Assembly: GCF_040939455.1 (NCBI RefSeq)
Contig: NC_134111.1
Span: 58,608,501-58,672,500 of the forward strand
Reading direction: 5' to 3'
DNA: 64,000 nucleotides
Source of the DNA: Microcebus murinus
Lineage: Eukaryota; Chordata; Mammalia; Primates; Cheirogaleidae
A model generated the notes under the pieces. It was not told the DNA's origin, searched no databases, and worked only from the letters and a program-made list of their open reading frames with translations. This document shows positions 34,690-46,998 of the stretch, piece after piece. Made by a program: the position numbers and the translations under genes. Numbering within the stretch: the stretch's first letter is position 1; each line of letters begins with the position of its first letter.

Positions 34690-35000
34690 GAGAATGGCAT
34701 AATATTGAAACAGGCAGGTAAAATGATCAAGGTTGCATTTAGAAAACTTTATGCTGTTGCTTTTGGAAGGATTTATCTAGGCAGGTCATTTAGGAAGCTT
34801 TTGATATTATTTAAGCAGACAAAGATGGTGGCTTAGACTAGGGCTGTGGCAGTGAAGGTGGAAGAATTGGATGGAGAGATAAACAGAAGGTGGAGTCAAG
34901 GCTTTGATTGGGTGTGGGGTGTGAGGGAGAAGGAGATGCTAAGGATGCCTTAGACAAGGTCCCTGGAGGACCAGCAGGACAACTGTCATGATGCTGATCT
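34690..35000 (-). mobile_element. L2 LINE, antisense (left part of a long copy)
   Basis: Antisense L2 wording: 'ggtggcttagactagggctgtggcagtgaaggtggaagaattggatgga' and 'gattgggtgtggggtgtgagggagaaggag'. These match 'ggtggcttggactagggtggtggcagtggaggtgga...gattggatgtggggggtgagggagaggga'. It appears to belong with the piece at 36045-36965. Confidence 0.85.
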
Positions 35001-35471
35001 TTCAAAGGCATTACAACCCCACTGGGTAACTAACTTAGTGAGCTATTCACAAAGCTCACTTCTCTGAATAGATAGTGCTCATGGGTAGAAATTGGAAAAC
35101 AAAAATGTGCCCCCACACTAGTGAAGACCTATTTGTGAACATATTTTCAGGGCAGTTGGCTGAAAATTAGCCCTTAGAACACACTTAAAATCTTGAAAGC
35201 AAGTAGTTATAGTGCTATTTACTAGGAATGCAATGTGGTTTTCTTTACTTTTTAGAATTTAAAAATGCTTTTGTATACCAAGCAATACATTATTAAGTTT
35301 GGACCAAGGGAAAAAACCCCAAAAAACTGGGGAGAACAAACACTCACAAAAACTGTGAGAAGGGTTTTGTCATTTTTTTCCCCAGAACATTTTCTTGCTC
35401 TAGCCAGTGGAAGTAGATATGTTTCTATCTATATATTTTTTTCAGTTATGAAATTTGTTCCTTTCTACTCC
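35001..35471. other. Unassigned sequence inside the L2 neighbourhood
   Basis: No clear family. It may be L2 sequence too decayed to recognise or an older insertion. Confidence 0.35.
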
Positions 35472-35923
35472 TGCTATAGTAAATTGAATCGTATCCACCA
35501 AAAATTCGTGTGAACTTGGAATGTCAAAATATGACCTTATTTGGAAACAAAGCCTTTGCAGATGTAATTAGTTAAAGATCTCAAAATGGAATCATCCTAG
35601 ATTTAGGGTCGGACCTAAATCCAATGACTGGTGTCCTTACAAGAATAAGAGAGGGCACAGTGATGCAGGGACGAATACCATGTGAAGACAGAGGCAGACT
35701 TTAGAGTTATTTACACAGCCACAAGCCAAGGAAGGCCTGGGGCCACTTCCCGGGCTGCAAGAGGCAAAAAGGTTTCTTCCCTACAGACTTCAAAAGGAGC
35801 ATGGCCCTGCTGACACCTTGATTTCAGACTTCTGGCCTACAGAACCATGAGAGAATAAATCCCTGTTGTTTTAAGACACCAAGTTTGTGATAATTTGTTA
35901 TGGTAGCCCTAGAAACTAATACA
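35472..35923 (+). mobile_element. MLT1-type LTR (ERVL-MaLR)
   Basis: A complete-looking MLT1 LTR of about 450 bp starts TGCTATAGTAAATTGAATCG. It contains 'atgaccttatttggaaacaaagcctttgcagatgtaattagttaa' and 'ctgacaccttgatttcagacttctggcctacagaacc', has an AATAAA (about 35855) and ends 'agccctagaaactaataca'. No internal retroviral sequence adjoins. A target-site duplication is not evident. It splits an antisense L2. Confidence 0.9.
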
Positions 35924-36044
35924 CCCACTAAATAAATGTGGAACAAATGGTTTGCTATTGTCTGTGTTTTGTTCCAACCCTGTTCCCTGGTTTCTGGCAA
36001 GAGCAATGGTGAATATGTGATACACTTTTCATTAGGAAACACCA

Positions 36045-36695
36045 GCCAGGAGGAGATTTGGGTGGGAAACTGAGTTCAGACTTAGACACGTTGAGTTTCG
36101 GTTGTCTGTGCCATATCTAAGTGGAGATGTTGAACTGTCAGTGAGATATATGGTTCTGGATTTCTGCCTCTGGGTTTGGACTGGGTATATATGTTGAGAG
36201 TTGTCTGTGTAGAAGTGGTACATGAGCCACAGGAATGATTGAGATTGCCTATGAAGTGAGTTCTGTGAAAGACAAAAGAGGGGCAGTTCAAACAGTTCCC
36301 CAAGTAGTTCCATCATTTAAACATGGGGTAGAGGAGGAGAGATGCTAAAAGAGATTGGAAGGAAATAATAGAGAAGACAGAGAAAAAACAGGGAACTGGG
36401 TAGTGTTGTCAAGCAGGGGAGGAGGCTGCTATGAGAAATAGGGAGTGGTCCTCATGCTGAATGCTGAAACCAATGCAAATAAGATACAGATTAAAACTGG
36501 CCATTGGTGTTAGCAACACAAAGGGTATTGGTGACTTCAGCAAGAGTAGTTTAGGCAGAGCAGGATTCAGATTGAAGCAGGTTGAGAAGTACGTACATAT
36601 TTGAAATTTTTAATACATTTTTTAAAAGAAAGAAAGGAATTCAAAACAGCAAGTTTCTTAAAGTTTGGCTGTGAAGGAGGGTAGAATAAGAGAAT

Positions 36696-36745
<50 letters not shown>

Positions 36746-36965
36746 GATGGGAAGGACTTAGACATGTTTAAATGCTGCTGAAAGGGAAAGTTGAGAGAAA
36801 AAAGTGGTAGAGGGGGTGAATTTGAGGATACAGTGAAGGGGGAGAGGAAATAATCGACAGTACGAAGTTCTGCAGAAGGTGGTTGGAGATGGGATTCACA
36901 AACACAATGAGGAACTTGACCTTAGACAGGAGGGAAATTTCCTCTGCTGTGACAGTGGGAAATTA
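36045..36965 (-). mobile_element. L2 LINE, antisense (right part of a long copy)
   Basis: Antisense L2 ORF2 wording: 'acacgttgagtttcgg...tctaagtggagatgttgaactgtcagtgagatatatggttctgg', 'aaactggccattggtgttagcaacacaaagggtattggtgacttcagcaagagtagttt', 'tagacaggagggaaatttcctctgctgtgacagtggga'. They follow the L2 consensus order. With 34690-35000 this makes an L2 over 2 kb long interrupted by an MLT1 LTR and, later, a GT expansion. Open frames of 73 and 94 codons inside it are not genes. Confidence 0.85.
36696..36742. repeat. (GT)n microsatellite
   Basis: About 23 perfect GT units, embedded in the antisense L2 copy. Length polymorphism is likely. Confidence 0.97.
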
Positions 36966-38599
36966 ATGACAGGTGACAGCTATGGCTGAACAGGTCGTGG
37001 ATTCTGCAGGGGAAGGCCCAGGCTGTGAATTATCACCTAATGTGTATATTTTCCCAGAAAGTTAAAAGGCCATGAATTAATTTTTTCTAGTTCATACTCT
37101 ATACTGAGATCCTCTTCTCTGCCTATAGTTAATTCATATAAGTGATATTTTATGGTGGTGATTTCTCTAAAACTTCAGGCCACATAACTTTGTATTTGGC
37201 TACAGCGTCATGGCACTGTGTTATTCTTATAAAATAAAACATCTTGCAATTATTTTGCATTATTTGTATCTCCATAAAATGGCAGACATACCCATAGAAA
37301 TAAAATGTTTTGGTACATTCCTAAGAGAGAAAAATTACAATGCTTCTCTAAAGGAAAAAATATGGTATATTCATGAAAAAAAACTGTTTTGAGGATTTCC
37401 TAGTTGATTCAACCAAGTTTTTTAAAATGTAAGAAGTCTTATAATAGCATAACTGCTGTTTTATGATTATGCCCAAAGTAAATTGAGTAAATATTGGAAT
37501 GTGGGACTGTTCATGCAATTACACACAGTAAAAGCAAGTAGAATTACAGATATGCAGTTAAGTGATTAGGTAAGTGGGTAGGTAGTGAAACTACATACTA
37601 TCCTACTGCTCTGTTACCAGGCACATGATAAGCTGAATATAGCAGCTGGCTATTGATTTAACCTTTGAGTTTTTTGGCTCCTGGCATGTAAGAATTCTAG
37701 TAGCATGCCTGAGCAACACTGAATAATAAAGCAGATACTGTTTTGAAAATGTGTGTGGTCTCGTGCATATACTTGGTTTCTTTTTGATGAACTATTTTTC
37801 TTCTTAACTTAATCCTTTTAGTCCCTTATTAAATTTCTTACAGCATATTCACTCTCAGGAATGGCAAGAAGTATAGAGTATTTCCTCTCCCCACCCCCCA
37901 CCCCAGCCTGTTTTCTTTGACAGCAATTATTGTCTGATAATGATGTGGTAGAAATAACTGGCATGCTTGAAAATTAAGATTTAACTACTAATGAATGTTA
38001 ATCACTATTTTAATCTAGTACTTTCGTTTTGCTCACGCACGTGTTAGCCTTCTGATCTCTAGTTAATAATTTGAGTATATTACTGTTAAAGTTAGGGGAA
38101 TGGGCATTATATCATTGAAGATAAGTACATTTTGCCATACTTTATCTCTTGCTTTATAAATGAAATAGGTAAAGCAAGTAACATAATTCGTTTCAGTAAT
38201 TTATTCATAGGGTAATTGTTTGGCTATTAATGTAATAGTAATAAAGGTTTTCTTTTAAAACCCAAGTACTGTTAATTTAAAAATATTCTAGGCTTCATCA
38301 GTCTTCTGATAACAAAATTACTTTTCATTTACATTTGAAAAGTAATACTGCATTTGTATATATATATATATTTTTGAGTTTCTGAGTTTTGTGGACTTAG
38401 AATTCAAAGTTTTTAAATTGTCACTTAGAGAATGTTGGGTTTCATTGTTGAAACAAGGAGGTTAAAAATGGTGATACAGAGAATATTATAAATTTAAATT
38501 TTCAAAATTGGCAAACTGGGTTCTTATAAGCTCCTAAAAATGTTTATGGAAACAAACTGGAATAAGAGTTCAGTGAACAAGGGTGTATAGCGTTATATA
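36966..38599. other. Unassigned AT-rich non-coding sequence
   Basis: No repeat family is recognised except a TA tract at about 38357-38371. No coding signal. Confidence 0.4.
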
Positions 38600-38725
38600 C
38601 AAGTGACTACAAGATCTTCAGTAAATCACTTAATGTTTCTAAGCTTCTGTTTCCCTGACCATAAAATGAGAGTATCAGACTAGATGTTCCTTCTCATGTT
38701 CTTCCTAGCTCTAACATTCCCAGAA
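38600..38725 (+). mobile_element. MIR SINE (3' half)
   Basis: MIR wording: 'agtaaatcacttaatgtttctaagcttctgtttccctgaccataaaatgagagtatcagactagatgttcc...ctagctctaacattc'. This corresponds to 'gcaagtcacttaacctctctgagcctcagtttcctcatctgtaaaatg...' of MIR. Confidence 0.75.
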
Positions 38726-38839
38726 CAACCACACTGTATGCATCAGAGAATAATAACTATAAATAATGATTTATTTCTTCCAGAATAAAAGAACACACAC
38801 TAAATTACTACATTACAAAATATGGAGGAGTGTAGCATA

Positions 38840-39075
38840 ATAAAAAAGGACAGGGAGTGAGTGATTCAGACTGGGACTCAAATCCTAGCTTCACCATTCC
38901 TTGCCTTGAGTAGTTTATGTAATACTCTCTGCTGGTTTCCTCACCTCTAAAATAGGAGTGACAGCTCCTTGACAGGGCTATGATAGCAAATAACCAAATA
39001 AATGTAGAGAGCTTAGCATAGTGCTGGGCGCAGTAAATGCTCAATAGAGGCTAGTTATTATTTTTCTTGTTTTTA
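38840..39075 (+). mobile_element. MIR SINE
   Basis: Sense MIR: 'tgggactcaaatcctagcttcaccattccttgcc', 'ctggtttcctcacctctaaaataggagtgaca', 'gagcttagcatagtgctgggcgcagtaaatgctcaatag'. It is near full-length. Confidence 0.82.
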
Positions 39076-41599
39076 TCATAAAGGATTGTTATGATGATAG
39101 AGGTATCTAATACAATTTAGGTGCTCAACAGGTTATACATATCATTGATTCCTTTTTAAATTTAAGGAAAAGTACCAAATATATATGCAGTAAGAGTCTA
39201 AGAGTATAAGACCAGTCACATAATCTGAGCAAGAAGCATTAAAAATGGCCAGAAAATTTCCCAAGTCATGAGAATAAGGCCAGGAGTTTCTCAATAAGGT
39301 CAATAATCCCATACTGGGGAAGTGGGATAATGATGTTGACTCATAGTAGAAACCCATTGTGGTTAGCATTAAGAAATATAACAACATTGATGAAAAAAAA
39401 ACACATCTCCAACAAATAGAAAACCAATAACTCAACAGCAAAAATCAGCCAGGTAGGAAGGTTTGTAGAGAAAAATCAATGAAATGAGAATTCTTTTTTG
39501 TGTCCCGGCATGAGCAAGATGCTATGCAGAGTTCTCATTAATAGACCTGCCATAAACTTTTTTAAATCTCCTTTGGCTGCTTTTCTCAGCATATTTTTGA
39601 CACAGAAGAGCACTGGACTTGTGATCAGAATGCTCACTCTGATGTGCAGTAGAAATGTGACTGTGGATGAGTCTCTCGGCCCTTTGGAGCCTGTTTTCTC
39701 CCATCTAGGGAGTGCATTGTTAAGAAAGAATAATGCAGTGTAGGCTGTTCCTAGGTAATTCATATTTCAAAGGATGCACCTGATTTATTACATTTAAGTA
39801 TTTGAGCACAGGTGTGCAAGTGTCCTTTATACCCCTGCCCAGGTCTGTGGAGGTAGGGGTCAGCCTGTCTGAGCAGAAGTGATCACCACCGATCCCTCCT
39901 CTAGCACTAGGTAGGGCTCTGCCCTTTCTAATTCCCCTTAGCACAGGTGACACCACTCTGTGGGTTTAATTCGACCTCTTTGACAACCTGGAAAAAACAG
40001 GAATCCAAGGTAGAACAACCAGCTGTTATCAGTGATGATTACTTTTAGGACCCACAGATCCAATTAAACCATGGAGTGCCTGACTTGCTCCCACAGCCTC
40101 TAGTATCATGGAGACCAGCTCAACCCCACATATGGGAGTTTGTAGACTCCTCCAAACTCAATTCTAGGCCCAATTTTTTGTTGTTGTTCCTATTTTAAAT
40201 GAAGGCATACTTGTTTTATTGATGCCAAAATGATTGACAGTGGTACTGTTTCCTTCAGATGTGATTCCACTTCCCCCTTATCCCTTACTTGTGTGTAATA
40301 TGAACACAGTGGCCTGGAAGAGATGATCACACTTGTTCCCCCTGTTTCTTAAACTCCTAGTTGCTCTATCTTAAATAGCATGTGTTTGGGTTACTAACAG
40401 TTCACCCCAGGCAGCAGAGCACAAGCCCCAGCCAATTCCCTGTCACAGCCTCACCTGCAGTGGAAGGTGGAGGAAGGATGAGACTGCTCAGGCCCCCACG
40501 CCATGGCCTGGCCCCAACTCCCAGAATCCTGTGAACAGCCAACTGGACAAAGAAAGGTGCAAGCTTTCAAAGAACAAGATGTTCTTGCCCATAGTGCAGT
40601 CTAAATCAAGACTGGGGCAGAGGGGAATTCCCTAAATCCCCAGGGCAAAGTCTGGTTAATATTCCCAATTATAGAATTAAATATAACTCAACACATCAGT
40701 CTGAAGTACTGGGTTACATTTTTATAATCCAGAGATTTCTGAAAATATGGTCTCCATCTCCATCTATATCTATAAGATTTAAAAGGCTCACAAAAGTCAA
40801 TTCTCCCAGAACAAGGTGAGGTATAAACTATTCACTACCCCTCCCTGCTTGGCCGTTTTCAATCTTCAGAATTATTGGACTCAAATCTCTATCACACGTA
40901 ATTAAATACATGTCCTACTAAAGACAAGTGTCTATTACTAAGGTGAATAATATCTATCCTATCTGTCTGAGGAACTATCGCGAAGATTGAAAGCACAAAG
41001 GCTGCTGTGCAAGAGCAGCATGGCAGCACCAGTAAGTGCCACGAAGCAGGAGCAGCTCAGCAGCATTGCTGATACATGACGTGTAAGTATCCAAAGCAGG
41101 TTGCAAACCATAAAATGATAACCCAAAGGTTAGGCAATTCTATTACCTTTCCCCTCCTTACTGAGGCTAGCTGTTACGATAAAAATATTTGGATTCAGTT
41201 CAATAATGTTTTATTGAGTGTCTTCTAAGTACAAGCCAGGATGATGGACGTTGAAAGTCAAACTACATTCCGTTGGCTCAAAGCAATATTTTCAACTTGA
41301 CTGCTAGGCTGCATTTATCCTCACCCTGGAAAACCTGTAAGAGCTCTGCTGCCACTGAACACCAAAGACTTCTTTTGTTTTTCTCCATTTTCCTTCTTAA
41401 TCATTTTATATGACCAGAGAGAAAGAATGTTAGGATCTCCCTTCATCTAACAAATGAATCATTTTGTTTTGTTGGCATAACACTATGAGTAAGATCCAGC
41501 TATAATGGTAAAGACCAGATTCTAGAATCAGCAAAACTGCTTTCAAGCTCTTAATGGTTATTTAACATCATTAATTCAGACTTTGATCATATGTCAAAT
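39076..41599. other. Unassigned non-coding sequence
   Basis: About 2.5 kb in which I recognise no repeat and no gene. Open frames of 78-99 codons occur on both strands at 39.1-40.0 kb, overlapping one another, with no domain recognised. Confidence 0.4.
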
Positions 41600-41700
41600 T
41601 AGATTAAGAATAGTATCTATCCAGTGGGGAGGGATGTGAGGATTAAGCAGGATATAAAGCACTTAGCATAGTAGGGACTCAAAAATTAATCATTTTAAAA
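41600..41700 (+). mobile_element. MIR SINE 3'-end fragment
   Basis: The string 'gatgtgaggattaagcaggatataaagcacttagcatagtagggactcaaaaattaat' matches the MIR 3' end 'gtgaggattaaatgagataatgcatgtaaagcgcttagcacagtgcc...'. Confidence 0.7.
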
Positions 41701-44214
41701 TAGTAATTATATTATTTCTGAACTAGGTACTTAAGAAGATGCACAGATTGTAAATTGAGACCTCTACAGTCAAGTGTAGAATCCTTCTAAATGAAATAAC
41801 CTATACACAATAATGTCATTTACCATAAAAGAGTTGGAGAAACTATTATCAGAATCCCATCTATGGAAAATGTATCTGAGAGATGGGAAGTGAAAAATGA
41901 ACCAGTGCAGCTAAATTAGGTACCATGAAATACATATGCACATGTAAAGTAATGAGTATGAAGCAGTAGCTCGTGAGTAATTGACATTAATAAATTTTTT
42001 TGTAGTAATCTACAAGAATAATCATGATTCTTCCCATGTAGCACTATTATTGATCTTTCACAGAGAGCATCATATTACCCATGCTCATGTGCAATGGGCA
42101 GAACTTTTCCAACTTGGTCCTATTCTAGAGGTTATATTCCAGAAGTTCACTCCTACAGTCGGTGAATAGGACACACACAGAAATACACAGATTTCCAGGC
42201 CTCACAGAACAGACATTCCCAGATAAGCACTAACTCCCCACCCACATTCAGTAGAGAACACTGAAGGAAAGCAAACTCCTTCCTGATCAGACAGCTTTTA
42301 AAGCATAACACTGAGCAGTTATAGACTCAGAGATAATGTCCTGAAAATAGCAATAAGCATTGTTATAGAAGGAAATAATGTGAGTTAATACACATAAACA
42401 GTTTATAAGAAATCTGCAAATGTGGCAATTCTTTAAGGCAAGTTAGCTTTTATTACTAGATTTCCAGGCAAATAACAACTTGGACACACACAAGAGTTAC
42501 AGTGGAACCTAGACAGCTGAAGAACAGTAGAACAATTGGAAACTTAGAAATTTCAACCCAAAAAGCACCAAAGAATGTTTTATTTGTTCAAAGGGATTAA
42601 TTCCTTAGTAGGTAAGGAGCTCATAATCTTCTTGGAGACTTTTTGCAGTTGATTTCACATTTAGGTTAACTCTGTGGTAATGTGCATACGTAGTTAGTTA
42701 TTCTGTAGTTTTAAATTTGTCATCTTCATGTTCCAACCTAAAACCTGCGAGGTATTATTACACCTGATAGTATCTGCATATACTATAGTTGTTAAAGTTC
42801 TAGGGCCCACCCAGAGTGGGCTGATCAGATAAGCATGTCACCTCACAGGAAGATGCCTTATGATATTTGTTGGGGCATGCCAGGCTATGTCATAGGCTTT
42901 ACTCAAAGATGGGACCATCACAGACCTTATTCAAAGCCCATTTACTCTTCCTTTTTCTAATTCAATAATAACCATTTATTGAATTTCAGTTATTGACAAT
43001 GTCATAAATATTAATATGTGTCTGGCAAGATAACCATATTCTTAAATAACCATATTCTTAAACTAAATGACAAATATGGTCAGGGGAACAGTGAACACTT
43101 TCAAGCCCCTGAACTAAGCCCCTGAACCTGTGCTTCAAATTCTATGTGAAACTGAACAAAAAGAAAAATTGCCCAGATTTCAAGTTGTATCAATAACTGT
43201 TTTATTTTTAGGGTTTTGAATACATAATCCTTAGGTTTGTAGATTCTCTGTGTAAGGGGGAGATGCTGTCTTCCAGTTGTCTGTCATTTGACTGACCTGA
43301 ACTTTTGAAAGCACTCTCCTATATGTTCTCTGCTAGTACATTGATCTTGAAGACATTTTATAAAAAGTTAGTGACTCACAGGGCAATCTGTGTGACTTAA
43401 ACACAATGGCAACCTGTGCAGGTGGTTGCTATGTGTCACATACTGTGCTTGCTGTGTATATTTTTTCTAATTAGTCATACATCCTGAAGCAGTTAAGGAT
43501 GTCTGTGGTGAGAAATATGAATTATACCAGGACTGCTTTTAGCCTGACCTATGGTGAACTTGAATGAGTATAACACTCCCTGGAGAGAAAATTGCTCACT
43601 GTATAAAGGAGGCGCACTCACTTCTTTCAAGGCAACAGGATACATTTAACAGCAAGGAAAAGGGAGTTTATCAAATATATCCTTTGGTGGTTTGTTGTTT
43701 TTCAGGCTCAATTTCTTGGCTTCTAAGATCTGTCTCTTAGAAAAGAAAGTAGTTCCAAAGCTAAAACTGGTCAAGAATCATTTTTCTGTACATAAAGTCT
43801 TCCTGGTGAAGGGATGAAAAGAAATTTAATTTAGGTTAGCAGTCTAGGATGATTTTTAGATAAACTACAAAGCCACCAATTTGTATTTAATTTGTCCTGA
43901 TAAAATTTAATTTACTCTCAAACAAAGCAAATTCTTCCTAATTAGACTTGATATAAAAAAATTGAAACACAGCAGATTAACAAGGAAAACTGATTTTTAG
44001 ATAATAAAAGTGAGAGAAAGTACATGCTGAACTTAAGGAGTGGTCTGGAAAGGGTACAAACAACTAAATGAGAAATTCAGCATAGTCATGGAAGGAGGAA
44101 AGGTAGCCAAAGAAAAGAATGCTGTGTTAATGAGCCTCTGGTCAGTGTTTGAGACTCTAGAGGAAAGTAAAGAATAAAATGAGAGTACTCAACGGAACTC
44201 TAGGTTATCTGCAA
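41701..44214. other. Unassigned non-coding sequence with one small tandem duplication
   Basis: About 2.5 kb without a repeat family I can name. A perfect 16-bp tandem duplication lies at 43030-43061 (unit ATAACCATATTCTTAA). No coding signal. Confidence 0.4.
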
Positions 44215-44310
44215 TCACCCAATTATATAACAGATGAGGAAACTGAGGCCTCACATAGTAGAGTGACTTGCCCAAGGACTTAAAGCAAGATAATGCTGTT
44301 ACTAAGGCAT
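44215..44310 (+). mobile_element. MIR SINE
   Basis: MIR core: CAGATGAGGAAACTGAGGCC, 'tagtagagtgacttgcccaaggact'. Confidence 0.82.
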
Positions 44311-44644
44311 ATGTCAGTCCCCTCCTTATCGTCACATAATGTATAGTATAGTATCATATAGTATAATGAGAACTATCTTTTTACTTGGATGTTGAAGGGG
44401 GAAGTTTCTAACATATTTATGATCATAGGTAGACTGCCAATAAAATAACTTGCTAAATATACATAATACTCATTTAAAATAGATTCCTTCTACCAATAAT
44501 ATCAGAATTGGTAGCGTATGGGGGATTTTGTCCATGTAATCCAAACCCATGAATTTTAGGAATTTATTTTGGAGAATATCTAATATTTAAATTAAAAGTG
44601 ATATAATATTGAACTATAACTTTAGCAATCAATAAATTATCTAA

Positions 44645-44975
44645 GGCCGGGCATGGTGGCTCACGCCTATAATCCTAGCACTCTGGGAGGCTGAGGAGGG
44701 CGGATTGCTCGAGGTCGGAAGTTCGAAACCAGCCTGAGCAAGAGTGAGACCCCATCTCTACTATAAATAGAAAGAAATTAATTGGCCAACTAATATATAT
44801 AGAAAAAATTAGCCAGCCATGGTGGCACATGCCTGTAGTCCCAGCTACTCGGGAGGCTGAGGTAGGAGGATCACTTGAGCCCAGGAGTTTGAGGTTGCCA
44901 TGAGCTAGGCTGATGCCACGGCACTCACTCTAGCCTGGGCAACAAAGTGAGACTCTGTCTCAAAAAAAAAAAAAA
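44645..44975 (+). mobile_element. Lemur-type dimeric Alu SINE
   Basis: A full-length Alu begins GGCCGGGCATGGTGGCTCAC. It has left-arm A and B box sequences, a long A/T-rich linker containing AATTAATTGGCCAACTAATA, a right arm with GAGCTAGGCTGATGCCACGG, and ends in a pure A tail. Target-site duplications are AAATTATCTAA (44634-44644) and AAATTATCAAA (44976-44986), one mismatch. The linker and right-arm wording are those I associate with Malagasy lemur Alus. This is the best lineage marker in the window. CpG sites are fairly well kept, so it is fairly young. Confidence 0.95.
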
Positions 44976-44989
44976 AAATTATCAAAGTA

Positions 44990-45535
44990 TTTAAAAATGT
45001 GCTGGAAGACCAAAGAAGACGTACAGATGGCAAACAAGTATATGAAAAGATGTTCAGCATCATTTGACATTGGGAAATTAAAAATTAAAACAACGAGATT
45101 ATACTACACACTTGTTAGAATGGCTAAAATAAAAAAAAACAACAGATAATACCAATTGCTGGCAACGATATTGTGAAAGGAACCCTTGCTGATTGCTGAT
45201 AGGAAGGAAAAATAGTTCAGCCATTTTGGAAATCAGTTTGGCAGTTTCTACACAAAGTCTTACTACATGATCCAGGAACTGTGCTCCTAGTTAATTTACC
45301 CAACTGATCTGAAAACTTACATCTACCCAAAAATCTACATGAAAATGTTTAGAGCAGCTTTATTCATAATTGCCCCAAACTGGAAGCAATCAAAATGTTC
45401 TTCAATAGGTAAATGGACACAAAACAAAACAAACCCCAACAACAACAACAAAACCCTGTAGTATGCCTGTACAATGGAAAAGTGTTCAGTAATAAAAAGA
45501 AATAACCATCAAGCAATGAAAAGACATGGATGAAT
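44990..45535 (+). mobile_element. Old L1M LINE, sense (left part)
   Basis: L1 ORF2 end: 'agatggcaaacaagtatatgaaaagatgttcagcatcattt', 'actacacacttgttagaatggctaaaataaaa', 'gtttagagcagctttattcataattgccccaaactggaagcaatc'. It is interrupted at 45536 by a retrocopy and resumes at 46999. No open frame remains. Confidence 0.88.
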
Positions 45536-46980
45536 CTTTTTTTCTAAGATTATAATTTATTTGACAAATGACAGACAACCTATTTTAAACTTGTTAAATC
45601 CCCGAAGAAAACGTGAATCTGAAGGGTTAAGGGTTTTAGGTGCAGCTTTATCCAAACATACATGTCTACAGGGCACAATATACATCTCCTCTCTATGATG
45701 AACCATCATTTATATCAACTACATTTTAATAATTGCAGCAATTCCAGTATTTACTTTATGGAGGTTTTACATCTTGCAAATAAAAGTGAAAGAAGCCTAT
45801 TACTTTTCATTTAGATATCCCTATACATTTAAAATTCTTATATTGAACAAATATTATTTTAAATATTATGAATAATGTGTAGAAATATAAAATTAAAGTA
45901 TATTAAACTAATGAGCCAGGCTAAAATGGATACTAAATCTAGAGTGTCTATCTAAACAGAGGTGAGGCATAGACTTAATATAAGTCCAAATGGTGGTAGG
46001 TGAAGAAAATCAAAATAATTGGCATTAGAAAGTTCTGAAAACCAGTATTAGGATTTCATCCATGGGGCACTTAGGTGTAGTGGGAAAAAATATAGTTCAT
46101 AAGGCCAAAAAGGGACACTTTCTAATAATCCAAAGGTAACCAGAAGGTTTCCATAGAATAGGTACCTCCTCTGTGGTCTGTAGTTACTTTTTGTCTTCAT
46201 GTGGTTGTATATTTGAGTCCCTCCTGCCAACTACTTCATGGTTGAAATCATGTAAAAGTTAAAAAAATATAGTTGCAATTAGAACTGAATAAAAGGCGAT
46301 TGCAAAGTTATAGAAACTGGAAATGTTCATGATTTTATATAGAGTATGAATCCTGTGGCTGGGTAGCTTGTTACTGATTAAGAGGAGAGTTTAATTCAGA
46401 ATGGGTTTTACTCTTGTGCTAGTCATGGGGGTTCCATAAGCTTCAGTTTCCTCATCCATGAAGGGGATGTTTCAGTCATCAATTCATTTCCTCTCAACTC
46501 TAAATCCACCCTTCTTTTCTCAGCTTCCTGATTCTGGAGCTGGACCCTGTAAACATTTCTCTTTCCCAGTTGGGGTAATTTTAGGCTTTTCCAGAAGGCA
46601 CTGAAAGGGCACCAAAGACATAAGCAGAGGAAAGCTTTCTGCTCCTGGTGTGAATGTGCTTCTCTTCTTGCTCCTATGCCACAGCTGCCTGTGCTGTGTG
46701 GGAGCCCAAGTGACACTCACCCTCCTATGAGTCTGCCAAGACCAGGGGCAGCAGCTTTCTGCTTACCAGCTCTGCTCCCCAGAAACCTAGTACCCCACTT
46801 TCTGATTACTACTCTTGGCCTGCCTGTGACAGAGAAGCTTTGATACCGGCACTACAGGGAACTTCTCTGCTATTCCAGGATCTTCAGCCACACCCTCTTT
46901 AAAAAGATCTGAATTTTAGCCTTTGGGAAGTCCTTTCCACATTTGCCCTTTCAAAGCCCTATAGATAGTAGGTGCTTCCT
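45536..46980 (-). pseudogene. 5'-truncated processed retrocopy of an unidentified transcript
   Basis: A 1445-bp segment splits an L1 exactly and is flanked by an 18-bp direct repeat: GAAAAGACATGGATGAAT (45518-45535) and GAAAGGACATGGATGAAT (46981-46998), one mismatch. The right copy is followed by TTTTAAA, the L1 endonuclease target type. On the minus strand it ends with AATAAA (forward 45556-45561), 12 bases and then an A-run (forward 45537-45543). So this is a polyadenylated, spliced or single-exon RNA copied by L1 machinery. It includes a MIR piece (about 46440-46465) and AT-rich 3'-UTR-like sequence. Open frames of 60-97 codons are short, and I could not name the source gene. It may derive from a 3' UTR or a long non-coding RNA. 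Confidence 0.8.
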
Positions 46981-46998
46981 GAAAGGACATGGATGAAT

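Noticed and set aside
43030..43061. 16-bp tandem duplication as a possible functional repeat
   Set aside because: A single perfect duplication in AT-rich DNA is most simply replication slippage.
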